Notes under the pieces: model-generated
Database searches by the model: none
What the model was told of the DNA's origin: nothing
What the model saw: the letters and a program-made list of their open reading frames with translations, nothing else
In this document: piece by piece, positions 52,222 to 64,000 of the stretch
Numbering within the stretch: the first letter of the stretch is position 1
Layout: every line of letters begins with the position of its first letter
Made by a program: the position numbers and the translations under genes
DNA from: Lumbricus rubellus
Lineage: Eukaryota; Annelida; Clitellata; Crassiclitellata; Lumbricidae
NCBI GenBank assembly: GCA_945859605.1
Contig: OX243811.1
Span: 66,742,395-66,806,394 of the forward strand
DNA length: 64,000 bases
Direction of reading: 5' to 3'

Positions 52222-54227
52222 GATTACTATTACGCTATTTAACATCATCAAAGCAAGTCCATACGGGTCATGTTCTGCGTTGACTAAACGGGTCCTCACA
52301 CAACTCGAGTTCGTTTAACTTGACGGCGCCAGTCAAAGTCGTATCAGCGAAAGCGAAAGAGAGAGACAGAGAGCCACCGCCGACATTGTGGACATCACAG
52401 CTGCATCTGTCGTGTGCTGCAGACTTTATAGAATTTTACAACAGCCATCAAGCGATTATCCGCCACTCAGTCTTCTCGTCTGGTCAACTTTATTAAACGT
52501 AAAGCCCGCGGAGTTTCCTGGGGGCTGTCTCGTCTCATTTCCCGGCCGGGTAATCATTCCGCCCCCGAGTATAGGTCGAGCAGAGCCCTCACTCGCCCGG
52601 TGGGTGTATAGTGTATACTCTGTGCCTCCGTCGGTCGACAGGGTTCGCAGGCGGTGTGTGTCAACTCGAGCATCTCGCTAAATGTATCGATCAAAATAAT
52701 GCGATGAAGGTCAGATGCGATGAAGGTCAGACGAATATTATTGATTGGCCAAAGACTATGGCATTTCGATTTGTTATAGATGTGCGAAATGGTTCAGTGG
52801 CATTGGACGGAGTAAGGTGTAACTAACATTTGGTTGTTTCTAAGAAATCTTACGGCTGTGTCAAATTATTCAAAGTTGAGATAAGGAACAATGTAGGCTT
52901 GGACCATGTAACGATTGCAATGCAAGATGACGATGTCTGAAAGATTTGTTGATCGGCGAGACGAGTGTAAGTCCTTTTATTACTCCACCCCATGAGATAT
53001 AGATTTATTTTTCCTTCACCGTTAACTTTTTCTTATGCCATGCATATTGGTGCTGCCCACATCATTTTCGACTAATGATTTACACACAGACAGACAAAGA
53101 GCCACACAAGCAGACACGAAGACAGACACGAAGACGAACACAGAGACGAACACGATGGAAGAGACAATTAACAGGGTTATTGTGCAAGTTTATGCTCCGT
53201 GAATCAATTGCGGGTCCATGCATTGACAGGATCATATTTTTATCTGTAAGCCATAAGGATTTTTTCATCAATTTACCTTTTCGGTCTGTTCTTTTCTTTC
53301 GTATTCTCTTAGTCCATATATTATTATGGAGCCTAGTCTTCTTACTGCCTTGTGTCAAATTGCCACAAATCTCTCGGCTCAACAGTGTTATTGAGCACAT
53401 TTTAGTGCAGTCCTCAGTCCTGTCGGTAGACTATAGGCATATACACTTCTGTCAAATTCCTCCTTTCATTTTAACTGGCTCTTGGTCCTCCAGCCAAGCT
53501 TAGCCTATGCCAACATCGCAGAAATGGTCAATGCATGATAATATTATACATTGACTGTTGCGCATGACTTTCGTTAGAGAAAAGTGCAATTTTTTGACAA
53601 CTACTTGTGTTATTCTCGAAATAAAAACTATGGTTTATTATCGTTGTTTAACAACAAATTGAACCTAATGTTGATGTTGAGAAAACAGATCTTGCAATTT
53701 TCTTCTTGCGCTCATCCAAAAGCAGCAGAAGTAAAGACATCGCTCGATTACATAATAAATTTTTATGGGCGTCCGCGGAAATTTTGCAAAAAGCATTAGT
53801 TAAAAATAGGAGTAGGCTAAAGTCGCTAAACCATCCAGGGGGAAGTGCCCCTCTTGCCCCTATCTGTCGTCGCCCATGCTCGATCAGAAATGATGAGAAA
53901 CAACCTGAACCGGAAATGGCGTCAGTGATACTCCAGGTCATTGAAAGGTCATTGAATATCATTGGTCTTTTTCATCCTTAAAAATCTTCGGCCTGGTCTC
54001 AGTCGGGTAAGAAATTTCCATGTCTATGACTTCGTGACGACTCCCACTATGCTGCTTAACTTAATCCAATGGAATTTATATAGCACTTGCGATTAATGCA
54101 AGTGGGCAGCAATAGATGACCGTTGATGGTCTAAAATCTAATTAGAGGCGTATTGAATTGAATAAATTGCGGTTAAAATGGTATGTCCATTTGTGTTATT
54201 GTAGATGAATCGCAGACAGGCACAGGA
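52222..54227. other. Intergenic DNA, no gene supported
   Basis: The frames at 52388-52681, 53075-53503 and 53706-53981 show no domain. I see no repeats with clear borders. Confidence 0.4.
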
Positions 54228-54661
54228 GAAAGAGGAGGACGAGGAGGAGGAGGAGAAGAAAGAAGAAGAAGAGGAAGAAGAAGAAAAAAAAAGTAAGAGG
54301 ATGGGAAGGAGAAGGAGGAGGAGGAGAAAGAAGAGGAAGAAGAAGTAGTAGAAAAAGTAAGAGGAAGCGGAGGAGGAGGACTGGAGTGGTAGGAGGAGGA
54401 ATTGGAGGAAGATAAGATGATGGAGAGGAGGAGGAGGATGAAGAAGAGGAAGAGGAAGAAGAGAGGGAGAAAATGAGGAAGAGAAGAAAGAGGAGGGAAT
54501 GAAGAAGAGTAGGAGGAAGAGAAGTGGAGGAGGAGGAAGAAGAAGAAAAGAATAAGAGGAGGAGGAAAAGGAAGAAAAAGAAGAAAAGTAAGAGGAAGCG
54601 GGAGGAGTATAGGAGAAAAAAGAAGTGGAGGAGGTGAAAGAGGAGGGAGGAGGGAGGGCAG

Positions 54662-54693
<32 letters not shown>

Positions 54694-54700
54694 AGAAGAA

Positions 54701-54747
<47 letters not shown>

Positions 54748-54850
54748 AGAAGAAGAGGAGGAGGAAGAGGAAAAATAAGAGAAGAAATGGGAGTTTGGAC
54801 TAAAGGAAAGGAGAGGAAAAGAACAGGAACAAGAAGAAGAAGAAAAAATA
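54228..54850. repeat. 620-bp polypurine (GAA/GGA) tract
   Basis: The plus strand is almost free of pyrimidines, with pure GAA runs at about 54665-54760. Long Leu/Ser/Pro frames on the other strand are artefacts. Confidence 0.95.
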
Positions 54851-55466
54851 ACATGATCGCTTGATTGATAGATGTCGCGTACAGGCTATACAGTACACAT
54901 GTACATGTACATATAATATGCTAAATGGCGATCACGGGTTCAACCATTTTTACGCAATGGACAAAAAATAGCTGACTTATGAGAGCAACAATTCTGCTAT
55001 CACCGACTTTTAGTGCCGGTAATCAAGCAGAAACCCACAAGAGATAAGAAAACGTCAACGGACTTGCAGAGGCCATGCAGGACTCAGAGGACAGCGCAGA
55101 CTAACAAATTGTCTTGAGTCTTGTCGGCCAGATCACGTCGAAGATTTAAGGAGGCCCACTGCAGAGCGGCTCCATTGAGACCAGGTCCCTGGGGGACGAT
55201 CCTCTTATCGAAGACCAAAGCTCAAGCAAACCTAATAAAGCAACATCACTGCAGAGAGCTCATGCAGTTCTATATAGTATTAGGCCTAGGCTATACCAAT
55301 TCCGTAGAATCGTTAACGCAATTGATACTTGGTTCGAAATAATTTTTCCTAATAATATGTTTCTGTTCGATCAATTCAACTTTCATTCGCAAATCAATAA
55401 CACTATAGCGACCTATGGCTTTGGATTCAGACGCCATGGTGCACCGGTTCGGAATATCTGCATATA

Positions 55467-56294
55467 GGGGAGACCGGGGCTGTATGTTACAGGGGTTATA
55501 TGTTACAACGATTATATATTATGGTGTTTACTTATTTGTAGCGTATATCTATGTTCTAGTGCATGCGCACAGTTAGTCTGCAGGTATAGTGGTGGAGCTG
55601 TTGACTTATTTGGCAGCGTGACCAATTTAGGGTAAAAAAACGTTTTTTGAGCTGATATTTTTTTCGAAGGTAAGTGCGCACTTTTGTAATTTCTGCGGCC
55701 AATTTTACTACTTCGGTTGTCATATTGGGCATGTTGGTGGCATATTGATATGTGTTTATAAACAGAACATTACTAGCGATGTAGCTTGACTGTTGTATAT
55801 GTAAAATATTTTTGTTTCCGAAGGTGTGCCTAGGGGCTATATGTTACATGTGCCTAGGGGCTATATGTTACATGTGTAACAGCCTATAGCCCATAGGCTA
55901 TATGTTATGTGTGCTATCTATGTGCATTATTACAAATAGATATCACACATGCATGCATTCCTACATTAAACATAATTACAGATACACGTTTGCTTACATA
56001 CATGGACATAGTAGGCCTACACATATACATAATTACACAGATACACGATTATGCATATATATAATTACATACCTACCTACATACATACGTGCATATATAC
56101 AAATATGCATGCAAGCATACATACATTCATACATGCATACATATATACATACATAGATATAAATTATGCATACATACATACATGCATACATACACACATA
56201 CATACATACATACATACATACATACATACATACATACATACATACATACATACATACATACATACATGCATGCATACATACATACATACATACA

Positions 56295-56327
<33 letters not shown>

Positions 56328-56833
56328 GCAATTGCGCTGATGGAAACGATTATTATGTATGACACAACTGTTATAACTCTGACTAGGCCTAAGCTTAAAT
56401 AAACCCATTTAGCTGATTTCTGATTAACTAGTAGTTTAGTTTATGTTTCGTCATTTTTTTCATCAACTGCTGAAGAACTTCAGACTTTACATAGGCCTAA
56501 TCAGTTCTGAATAATCTTTTTATAACATTAGTGATGTTCCTGTTTAATATTCACTTTAATTTACTGTAAAAATGTCAATTCTACCTGTGTAACATTGCAA
56601 CCCCGGGGAATGTAACATGTAACCCCGCTATCGGGGTTATTTGTTACAGTCAAGTGGCTTGCCTAAAACCAATATTGCACACAAATCATTAACTATTAAC
56701 AAAATCTACTGTGACCAATTTCTGTGTGACATATTGAAGTATTAAACCCCCTTGGTCTTAGGAAAACTGTGGAGCTGAGGAACAGCCAATTTACAAAAAA
56801 GTGAAAATTGTAACATATAACCCCGGTCTCCCC
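55467..56833. mobile_element. DNA element with GGGGAGACCGGGG ends and TA/TATA flanks
   Basis: The left end GGGGAGACCGGGGCTGTATG and the right end, inverted, GGGGAGACCGGGGTTATATG match over about 25 bp with TGTTACA following. Both flanks are TATA (55463-55466 and 56834-56837), so the duplication is TA or TATA. Inside are several GGCTATATGTTACATG repeats and a (CATA)n array (56088-56325). No transposase is visible. Confidence 0.78.
56088..56325. repeat. (CATA)n microsatellite
   Basis: CATA units with GCATG interruptions. It is contained in the element 55467-56833. Confidence 0.95.
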
Positions 56834-56837
56834 TATA

Positions 56838-59800
56838 AAATACATTTCCCAACCAATTCCATTTCCACGCGCAAGTCTCGACTCATCCAGTGGCTCGATC
56901 GTAAATGTCACCTTAACTAAAGCTAATGCTTTATTAAATAATAAACAGCATTTGATCATGAATGACCTAATCAACTCGATTGCCTTTTCCAACGTCTTGC
57001 AATAGATTCAGAGAACCGCTTTGCTTCATGTGACACTTGCAGCTATTTAATTATTTACGTGGTTCACCATGTTCAATTTGCTTTATCCGTCATTTTTAAT
57101 TTGTAATTCAACAGAATTTAACATGGAATGATAGAATATGAGCATGAGCAGAGTTTATCAGGGGCTAGGAAGGTGGCCAAGAAGGCCCAGATTCAGCTTT
57201 TTACCATGAAAATCATATCTTTTTCCGGGCTTAGCGCCCCCCCCCCAAGACCTCTGAGACTCGTAAATATTGGGGGGGGGGGGAAATGGCTCTTTTCACG
57301 AACGAAACTACAATCAAATGAATAAACAAAAACGTTATCAACTTTTTGTCCGGGAAAAATAGTATTTTTTGATGAGATTTCAACCCGATAACCAAAAAAG
57401 GTCATCAACTTTTTGGCCGAGAAAATATTGTCAGCGCCGCTCGTTCTGGACCAAATCTCCACCCCATCAAAACCCAAGTTCTTTTTAGCCCCCCCCCCCA
57501 ACGGAAACCAAACTCCGCTCATGAATATGAATTTAATAGCATAGGATGCCATAGGTCTCGCTAAAGTTTTCAGCGATATCTGACCCATTCCATGGCCCAT
57601 CCCATGGTTGAAATAAGTAATTTATTAATTATCATTTCAATAGATACTTAGGCCATAATTATAAGGCTGCATTTAAATAGGCTATGATATAAAAGTATTA
57701 GAAAAACAGGCATATGCTTGAACGTTAGCACAAGAAATCATGAAAAGCATCAACAGAATATAATATTATTATTGATAAGCTTAAATAATGTTCTTGACAA
57801 TGCACAAACCTGATTCCGCAAATCAAAAGAAGCAACAATAGGCCTAACCTTTGCGATCAAAATTTTGCCGTCTTCCTTGCAACAACATTTGAAGTAACAC
57901 TCGTAGTGCTTTGTCGGCAGCAACACTCTCGCAGATCCGAAGCTTGTTCTTTGGCAAGCATAGGCTACAGTGTTACAGTGGTCGCTCAATACAGCACAGC
58001 ACCGCACAGCTACTGCTGCTGCTGCATCCAGTCGTCTAAGGTCTTGTGGCGATTTAATGGGTCTTTATCTCGTCTCTATTTGTCGCTCCACGCTATAGGC
58101 TGAGTGCTCTGCCTGCATTCGACGCGTCTTCAGACCTCTATAGATCTAAGCTCATAGAGGTCCACGACCAATGACCATTCAGGAGCCAACGTTATTGTCA
58201 GGATTACGTATTAGGCTGTAGGTTTACAAATCGGGTTGAGATAACGATTTGGGCGACAACGGGACTTCCATTCTTTACTGCAGGGCTCACATATTATTCA
58301 GACTATTATATGCTACCACTGTTCATACATGTATATATAGGCCTAGTTATACGTTTTGCTCAAGCGTTTAAGTTCCTGTAAGTCTGCAAGACATTTTGTG
58401 TTGCGCATCAAAATTCAAGTCCCTCATGTTACAGATCCATCAGATGTACATCAAATTTCTCGAAGCTCCCATATGGGGCCATATCTTCAAGTAGGCTATC
58501 GTTATCTTACAGCAAGTATGCCTAGTAAACTTAGAGTCAGTTTTCGTTGTAACAAGATGCGTCTGTAGTAACCTGTCTATAAAAGGAATATTGATCCATT
58601 ACCGTAATCGCCAATCTATCTGGCACTGGCACTATACGTATATGCCCTACACTACAGCCCTCCCTATAGATTCCCTGGCTCCACGTAGAACTGGTATTCG
58701 TCGTCTGACGTTAGAAGACTAAAGTAATTGACGGTCAAGGTCATCACTTCAGAGACCCGGTCCTCATCCATGTGCGCCTGTATGGAGCGGCAAGAGGGGC
58801 ACATATTCCCCTCTGGAAAATCGACACCTATTTTTTTACTACTAGGCTACCTTTCGGTTTTTAACCAATTTCTGTGCATTAAGATAAAACAAATGATGCA
58901 CAAGTCAAACTAAGAAATTTGCAATTAGAAACCTTTATGAAAACTACCGATGTTCTTTATTTCCTTAACCATAGACTACCCGCCGGTACCCGGCTGCAGG
59001 CAGCGTTATAGAAGTTCCGAAATTCCATACTCCAACGCAAGGAAATCCAGCACGTTATACGAACAACAATAATAATTATTATTGTCAAATGTGTAAAATA
59101 CACTGCTGAAACAAAGAATGAGTTCCACGCGGAAGCTTAGCAACTGTTAAGTTCAACGTGTCGGAAATTATTGAGCAAAATCTGCAGCTGGACAGAATAA
59201 CTCCTTCGAAATTGCACAATGGCCGGATAAGATCCAACGAAGCCGGAGGCGCACATCCATAAATATAGCCTACAGCCCGAGATAGAAATTCCCTCTTAAA
59301 TAATTAAGTAGATTATGTAGTAAAACATTACCTAAGCCTTTGCTGCAGTCTGTTGAGAACACTTTCGCCGGCTAAGGAAATGCTTTACAACATAAGCTAC
59401 GTAATTATTTAAGAGATTTGCATCATCTCGCGGGCAAGCATGTTCTCTACTGCAGACCGAGGCATCCATGCAAAAAACACGCAGCTGTGGCGAAAGATTT
59501 ACGGTCCATTTGGCTATTGTTGAGACTACATCAGACTGCAGTGGAAGGACATAATCTTGCGCACATGTAACTCTCGAGAAAAAACTATTGACCATTCGAA
59601 CGACGGTCAACTGCGAATGCATCCTACACTCAACATCACGTGTTTCACTCAAGAAAACCGACCTTTCCAATTATAATTATTATCCTATATCTCAATTCAA
59701 CTCCTGCAGTTAGCTATGCCGCCCCTCTGGTCCTATGGTAACTCGACCTGGAGTCCTGGACCACCTTTGGACTACTCTTATGGACAACTTGACGCAGCGC

Positions 59801-59969
59801 AGTGCTCGTGTGAATTATACAGTGAATAAGCTGGTGCCCCGCGCTTGGCTTTCGAGTAGCGCTTCAGAAGTTTGGATATTTTGATTACGATTACGATTTT
59901 CCTTTGTCCAAAACTATCGTCTGTTTTCACCGTTGCACCAAGAACAACGCTATGATCCTGCTTGCTTCC
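56838..59969. other. Intergenic DNA, no gene supported
   Basis: At 57220-57500 poly-C/poly-G runs and two similar blocks (ATCAACTTTTTGTCCGGGAA and ATCAACTTTTTGGCCGAGAA) suggest a decayed repeat. Copies of the dispersed GTGAATAAGCTGGTGCCCC repeat lie at about 59770-59905. Confidence 0.4.
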
Positions 59970-59977
59970 CTTTAGAG

Positions 59978-60386
59978 CATGGGCGTCCACAGCGGGGCGC
60001 AAGGGGGCGCAAGTGCGCCCCTCTGGATTTTTCGCATAGTTTGCACATAAATTTAGATTATTTTGTTGTGATTGTTACATTCAACGCGATTTTCAATGTG
60101 ATTATCGATTCCTTCTACAAGTTGAACCTATTTATCTTTCTTTGGGCACATAACGTATAGGTAGGCTATAGTATTCTCTCGTGGTAATATGGAAATTCAA
60201 ACTGGTAATATGGAAATTCAAACTGGTAATATGGAAATTCAAACCGGTAATATGGAAATTCAAACTGGTAATATGGAAATTCAAACTTTTAATATGGAAA
60301 TTCAAACTGTCATCCATTAAATTTAGACCATGTGACAATTATTTAGAAGTTTGCGCCCCCTAGAAAAATTTCTGCGGACGCCCATG
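59978..60386. mobile_element. hAT-like MITE carrying a minisatellite, TSD CTTTAGAG
   Basis: The ends CATGGGCGTCCACAG and CTGCGGACGCCCATG are inverted with one mismatch. The 8-bp repeat CTTTAGAG flanks the unit exactly (59970-59977 and 60387-60394). A 21-bp minisatellite lies inside. There is no transposase. Confidence 0.85.
60183..60310. repeat. 21-bp minisatellite, six copies
   Basis: The unit GGTAATATGGAAATTCAAAC plus T repeats with a strict 21-bp period. The period is a multiple of three, so an open frame of LVIWKFK repeats arises by chance. Confidence 0.95.
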
Positions 60387-60812
60387 CTTTAGAGTTAGAG
60401 TGTACACCCTGCAGCAGCGTCCATGCCATGACACCGGAACTATATCCATGCAAACAACATGGTTTTGCGGATTTTATCAGCTAGCGACGGTGTAAAGGCT
60501 GCTAATCGTGACGCGGCTTTGCTGGAACGAGTATAAATTTCTTAGGTAAATAAATTACATCCATGCAACTTGTTCATTCAAGAGACGCAGTGCACCGTGA
60601 GACAACCATCCATGGTACGGCAGGTACGCATTGGTATACCCATTGGTTAAGTGGTTACTTTGTGCAGTAGAAACCTTGTTCAAGTCAACAACTCACGAAC
60701 TGGTGTCAGGACCATCGTGTAATGTTGGCCATTAGATTGTGACGCTTGATTAGATAGATGTCATTCATTCATTATGTCCACTTAGGCCTATATAGCGCCC
60801 GTTCATGAAAGC

Positions 60813-61060
60813 CTACTCAGGAACGCTCCCAGCACAGTCACGGCTAAAGAAAAAAGACTTGAGAGATTTACGAAACAAAGTTTCATTGGTCAGATGCAAT
60901 AAGCACAGCTGTGAAGGAGGGAGGTCATTCCAGATGGACGGTCCTACAACCGAGAAAGCTCGGCGTTGCCTGGCAGCTAAACGAGTGCGTGGAACTAGGA
61001 GTTGCCCATTCATAGCAGAACAGACTAATGCGCAATACACTAAATGAACAAAATAAATAA
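60813..61060 (-). mobile_element. LINE reverse-transcriptase C-terminal fragment
   Basis: The minus strand reads LLVPRTRLAARQRRAFSVVG, then PSIWNDLPPS and FRKSLKSFFF. This is the usual C-terminus of CR1/L2-like non-LTR elements. Only this part is present. Confidence 0.75.
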
Positions 61061-61515
61061 GTGCGTGCAATGTCGATTCTTCTACCCATTGCATTTCAGA
61101 ATGTAAGGAAGGGAATGTTTTACATATATGTTGCATTAGGACACTTGATATAGCTCATTAAAAAAATATCTTGCCTCAAAAGAAGCTGGATTGATGAGAA
61201 TAAATTGTTATTTTTTATTATTTTTATTTATTTTTATTATTAGAAAAATTATTCTTGGTCGCCCCGAATTGTCCTGCTCCGATTTGTCCTGCTCCGAGGG
61301 ACCATTCTGAGTACGACAGATTTTCTGTGTAAAACATCGGCGCATGGCATGCAATGTCTCCATACGTCTTCCTCAATCTTAAACGTGGCTCTCGACTTAT
61401 TACTTGCTATACCCCCGGTACGGCGGTACCTGCGTTCTGACGTCCCTCTGATTCCTAGTTCTGTTTTTCTGTATTTTGCTTGCCAAACAGACAAGCAGAC
61501 GGGCAAGCAGTTTGC

Positions 61516-61538
61516 CTGGCTGTCTGTCTGTCTGTCTG

Positions 61539-61609
<71 letters not shown>

Positions 61610-61610
61610 T
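61516..61610. repeat. (CTGT)n microsatellite
   Basis: Nearly pure CTGT units. A second short run lies at 61803-61833. Confidence 0.95.
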
Positions 61611-61833
61611 GTTGTTTACTACGTCTCGACAATTTCCGATGTATTCCTTTGACTGTCTGTTTGTTTTGCTACTGCCATGCATATCTTGATTGACGTTTCT
61701 GGGCGGCACCTTTGATGCCTGTCTCACTCTGTCTCCTTCCTGTCTATATTCGTGATTGCTAATCGTCTGTACGTCTTTCTAGTTGCTTACGCCATTAATA
61801 TGCCTGTCTGTCTGTCTGTCTGTCTGTCTGTCT

Positions 61834-63470
61834 GCATGGATGTCTGCATGGATGTCTGTGTGCCTTGCGGATCGGCTGTGGGTTGGAGTGATCCACTTGA
61901 TCGATATTACCCGAGTCTTCATTGGTGACTGATGGCCACCCCTTCACACTCCCCTCCCACTCATTAACCTCCTCTGGCCGAGCACTTCGTCTCGCACCTG
62001 CGTCGTTCCCCAAACTTAATAATGACAGACGATTCCTCAACTGCTGCATGTCTGCTTAGAGCAGATACTTGCGTCGGTGAATCGGTCGCCGAAATAGAGA
62101 TAATAATATGGGCACAAGTCATGCAGAGATTTTTGGCAGGAGGGGAAAACACAATGGTCACGGTTAACCCATTAGTGCCTAGCGTCCACAAAACGGGGAC
62201 ACCTCTTTGGGAAGAGATATTTTTAATATCAAGCAATACTCAGTGTTGCCAGCCATTGTGACCGACAGCGTACTAAATTATCTTTCAAAAAAGAAATAGG
62301 ACAGATTTTGTTTTGTTTTTGCATATGCCAGATAGATTTTTATTTCGATTTTCCAACATCATCATCATCAATATCCTTAGGCTCAATGCCCGTAGGAGTC
62401 CGACGCCACTCTCTGTTCTGAGTCTGTCTCGTGCCATGCTGCCCAGCTTCAACCGGTCCGGTCAGCAGGTCTGCTACATACCATTAACATCTTGGAGCAT
62501 CTAGACTATCTTGTCTGATTGAAGAGAATCGTGAAAAAGAGGCATGAAGGACAACGTGGGTCAATGCCCGTTGTGTCCCACGCTCTCCCCCGACTCTCTT
62601 CATCAGTCTGTCCTGACCGGCCTGTGCATGTCTGCTCCACATCATGACACCTTGAAGCATCTGGGTAGCTATGTCACTTGTGTCGTGGTTTTGGCGGATT
62701 ACAATCGTCTTGGTTTTTCACTGCCAGCGTATCGCCACCCATCTGGCAAACCTTCCTCCTTTTCTCCGGGCTTAGGACCGGCACAGGGACGTTGTTGGTT
62801 TCCTGTGGCAGAGGATGGATGCAGTTTAACGTCGTGCCCAGGACCAATTTTCCAACATACAAACAAATAAATTCTTCCAGTCTAGTAGAACACAGTGTCG
62901 CTGGGGTTGCTGCTGTCTAAAAGCAAGGCAAAAACTCCATAAATTTGAAAGTTTTTCTTGATTATTTGAAATTTTCCATAATAATTTATAGCAAACAATG
63001 AGTTTTATTTGTGCCACTTGATTTAGTTAGCTACAAGGTATGCTCATTTTCATGATTAAATAGTTGAAATATATATATGAATCCTTCACAGTTGATCAAT
63101 GCCAGCCTTGAAAAGTTGACGGGGGCACTTGTGCCTAGCGTCCCCAATAATTGGGATTGTGTGGGGTCAACGCCTAAGAGTGGATATGGAAAGGCTTTTC
63201 CATTACTACGTAGGGCCCTATACATACTATCCGGTGTATGCTATTCAGACGAGTCAATCTACTTACGAAAAATACTCTTAGTCCTAAAAGAATCAAGGAT
63301 TCAAGATTAATATATTGAAGCCCCATTAAGAACAACACAAGGAGACACTCCTTAGAACAGACGCACATGACATACCTCAACCCATCGAGTTTGACGCGCG
63401 CCTTCAAAGAACCTGGGATCTCAGCCCTTCGCCTCAACGGTACCATCACCCCACCCACTATCAACTCTAT
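61834..63470. other. Intergenic DNA, no gene supported
   Basis: TTAACCCATTAGTGCCTAGC at about 62164 and GTGCCTAGCGTCC again at about 63133 look like one end of a piggyBac-type repeat in direct orientation. No partner end was seen. Confidence 0.35.
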
Positions 63471-63477
63471 GCCGACA

Positions 63478-63640
63478 ACAGCAGCAGTGGCAGCAGCAGC
63501 AGCAGTGGCAGTGGCAGTGGCAGTGGCAGCAGCAGTGGCAGCAGCAGCAGTGGCAGTGGCAGCAGCAGCAGTGGCAGCAGCAGCAGTGGCAGTGGCAGCA
63601 GCAGCAGTGGCAGCGGCAGCAGCAGTGGCAGTGGCAGCTA
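63478..63640. repeat. CAG/CAGTGG compound repeat
   Basis: CAGCAG and CAGTGG units alternate in higher-order blocks. Ala/Val or Cys/His frames across it are repeat artefacts. Confidence 0.92.
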
Positions 63641-63875
63641 ATGTCTGCGAGACTATTAGTCCAATATTCGTTGGTGACACATCGCGTTTCGTGATTCTGC
63701 AAAACGATGAGCCAGCCATCCACCTTCTTCTCACTGTTTCTTTCGGTCTCATGTGGTTTGTCTGCCTGTCTGCTTGCTTATCATTCTGCCTGCTTGTCTG
63801 TCTGTCGGCGTCGGGCCGATACATAATACTTAAATATTATATATAATAGGATATAGGCCTACTTAAGATTAATAT

Positions 63876-64000
63876 ACAGGGTGGGCCAATAGGAATGCAA
63901 CAACTTTGACGCCTTATAACTTGAACAATATTTATCTGAGCGTCTTGGCCTATATATCAGCTTGAACATAATTATCCATTTTATCATTCTGAAAAATATC
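63876..64000 (+). mobile_element. Left end of a mariner-like element, cut by the window edge
   Basis: TACAGGGTGGGCCAATAGGA with TGCAACAACTTTGACGCCTT resembles the conserved ends of mariner-type elements, and TA precedes it. The rest is outside the window. Confidence 0.5.

Noticed and set aside
54138..54854. 238-codon Leu/Ser/Pro-rich frame
   Set aside because: It is the pyrimidine strand of the polypurine tract and has no domain or start context.
63174..63846. Ala/Thr- and Val/Ala-rich frames of 216 and 159 codons
   Set aside because: Both come from the CAG/CAGTGG repeat. Flanking parts show no conserved residues.

Overview
The window looks like a contig from a marine invertebrate genome. 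Its intergenic DNA is full of the palindrome TAGGCCTA and its variants (AGGCCTAT, GTAGGCCT), of GATA/GACA/GGAT arrays and of DNA transposons. My best guess is an echinoderm or a related deuterostome, but that rests on recalled sequence texture and is only moderately sure. Two host genes are recognisable. One is the 5' half of MSH5, a meiotic MutS homologue, on the minus strand (106-10000, running off the left edge). The other is an intronless aminergic G-protein-coupled receptor on the minus strand (32094-33938).

The centrepiece is a complete integrated Maverick/Polinton (adintovirus-type) element at 15558-32079. It is 16,522 bp long, has 243-bp terminal inverted repeats and an exact 6-bp target duplication AATGTT, and lies 8 bp beyond the receptor stop codon. 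Leftwards it carries a zinc-ribbon/phospholipase A2 protein and a DDE integrase with a chromodomain, split by a -1 frame change at a run of eight A. Rightwards, head to tail, it carries the packaging ATPase, a penton-like minor capsid protein, a Gly-rich hydrophobic protein, a dUTPase-fold protein, a frameshifted conserved protein, a small basic protein, the major capsid protein, a SAP-like protein, protein-primed DNA polymerase B, an adenain-like protease and two fibre paralogues. The fibres share a stalk-like N-terminus but end in different heads (discoidin-like and C1q-like). A tRNA-derived SINE has inserted at the inner edge of the right terminal repeat, and a truncated copy of it forms the inner end of the left one.

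Layout: 1-10000 MSH5 exons, with a DNA transposon in one intron; 10299-12427 two more transposons; 12428-15551 gene-poor; 15558-32079 the Polinton; 32094-33938 the receptor; 33939-64000 no convincing host gene. The last part holds microsatellites, LINE 3' fragments, a mariner-like insertion with its paralogous empty site, and three elements with exact target duplications or clear inverted ends.

Within the Polinton the genes form a virus kit: replication (PolB), integration (integrase), virion assembly (capsid proteins, ATPase, protease), entry (phospholipase domain, fibres). At least two reading frames are broken, so this copy is probably not fully functional unless frameshifting is programmed. 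No tools were run. Family calls come from motifs read by eye and recalled family features.
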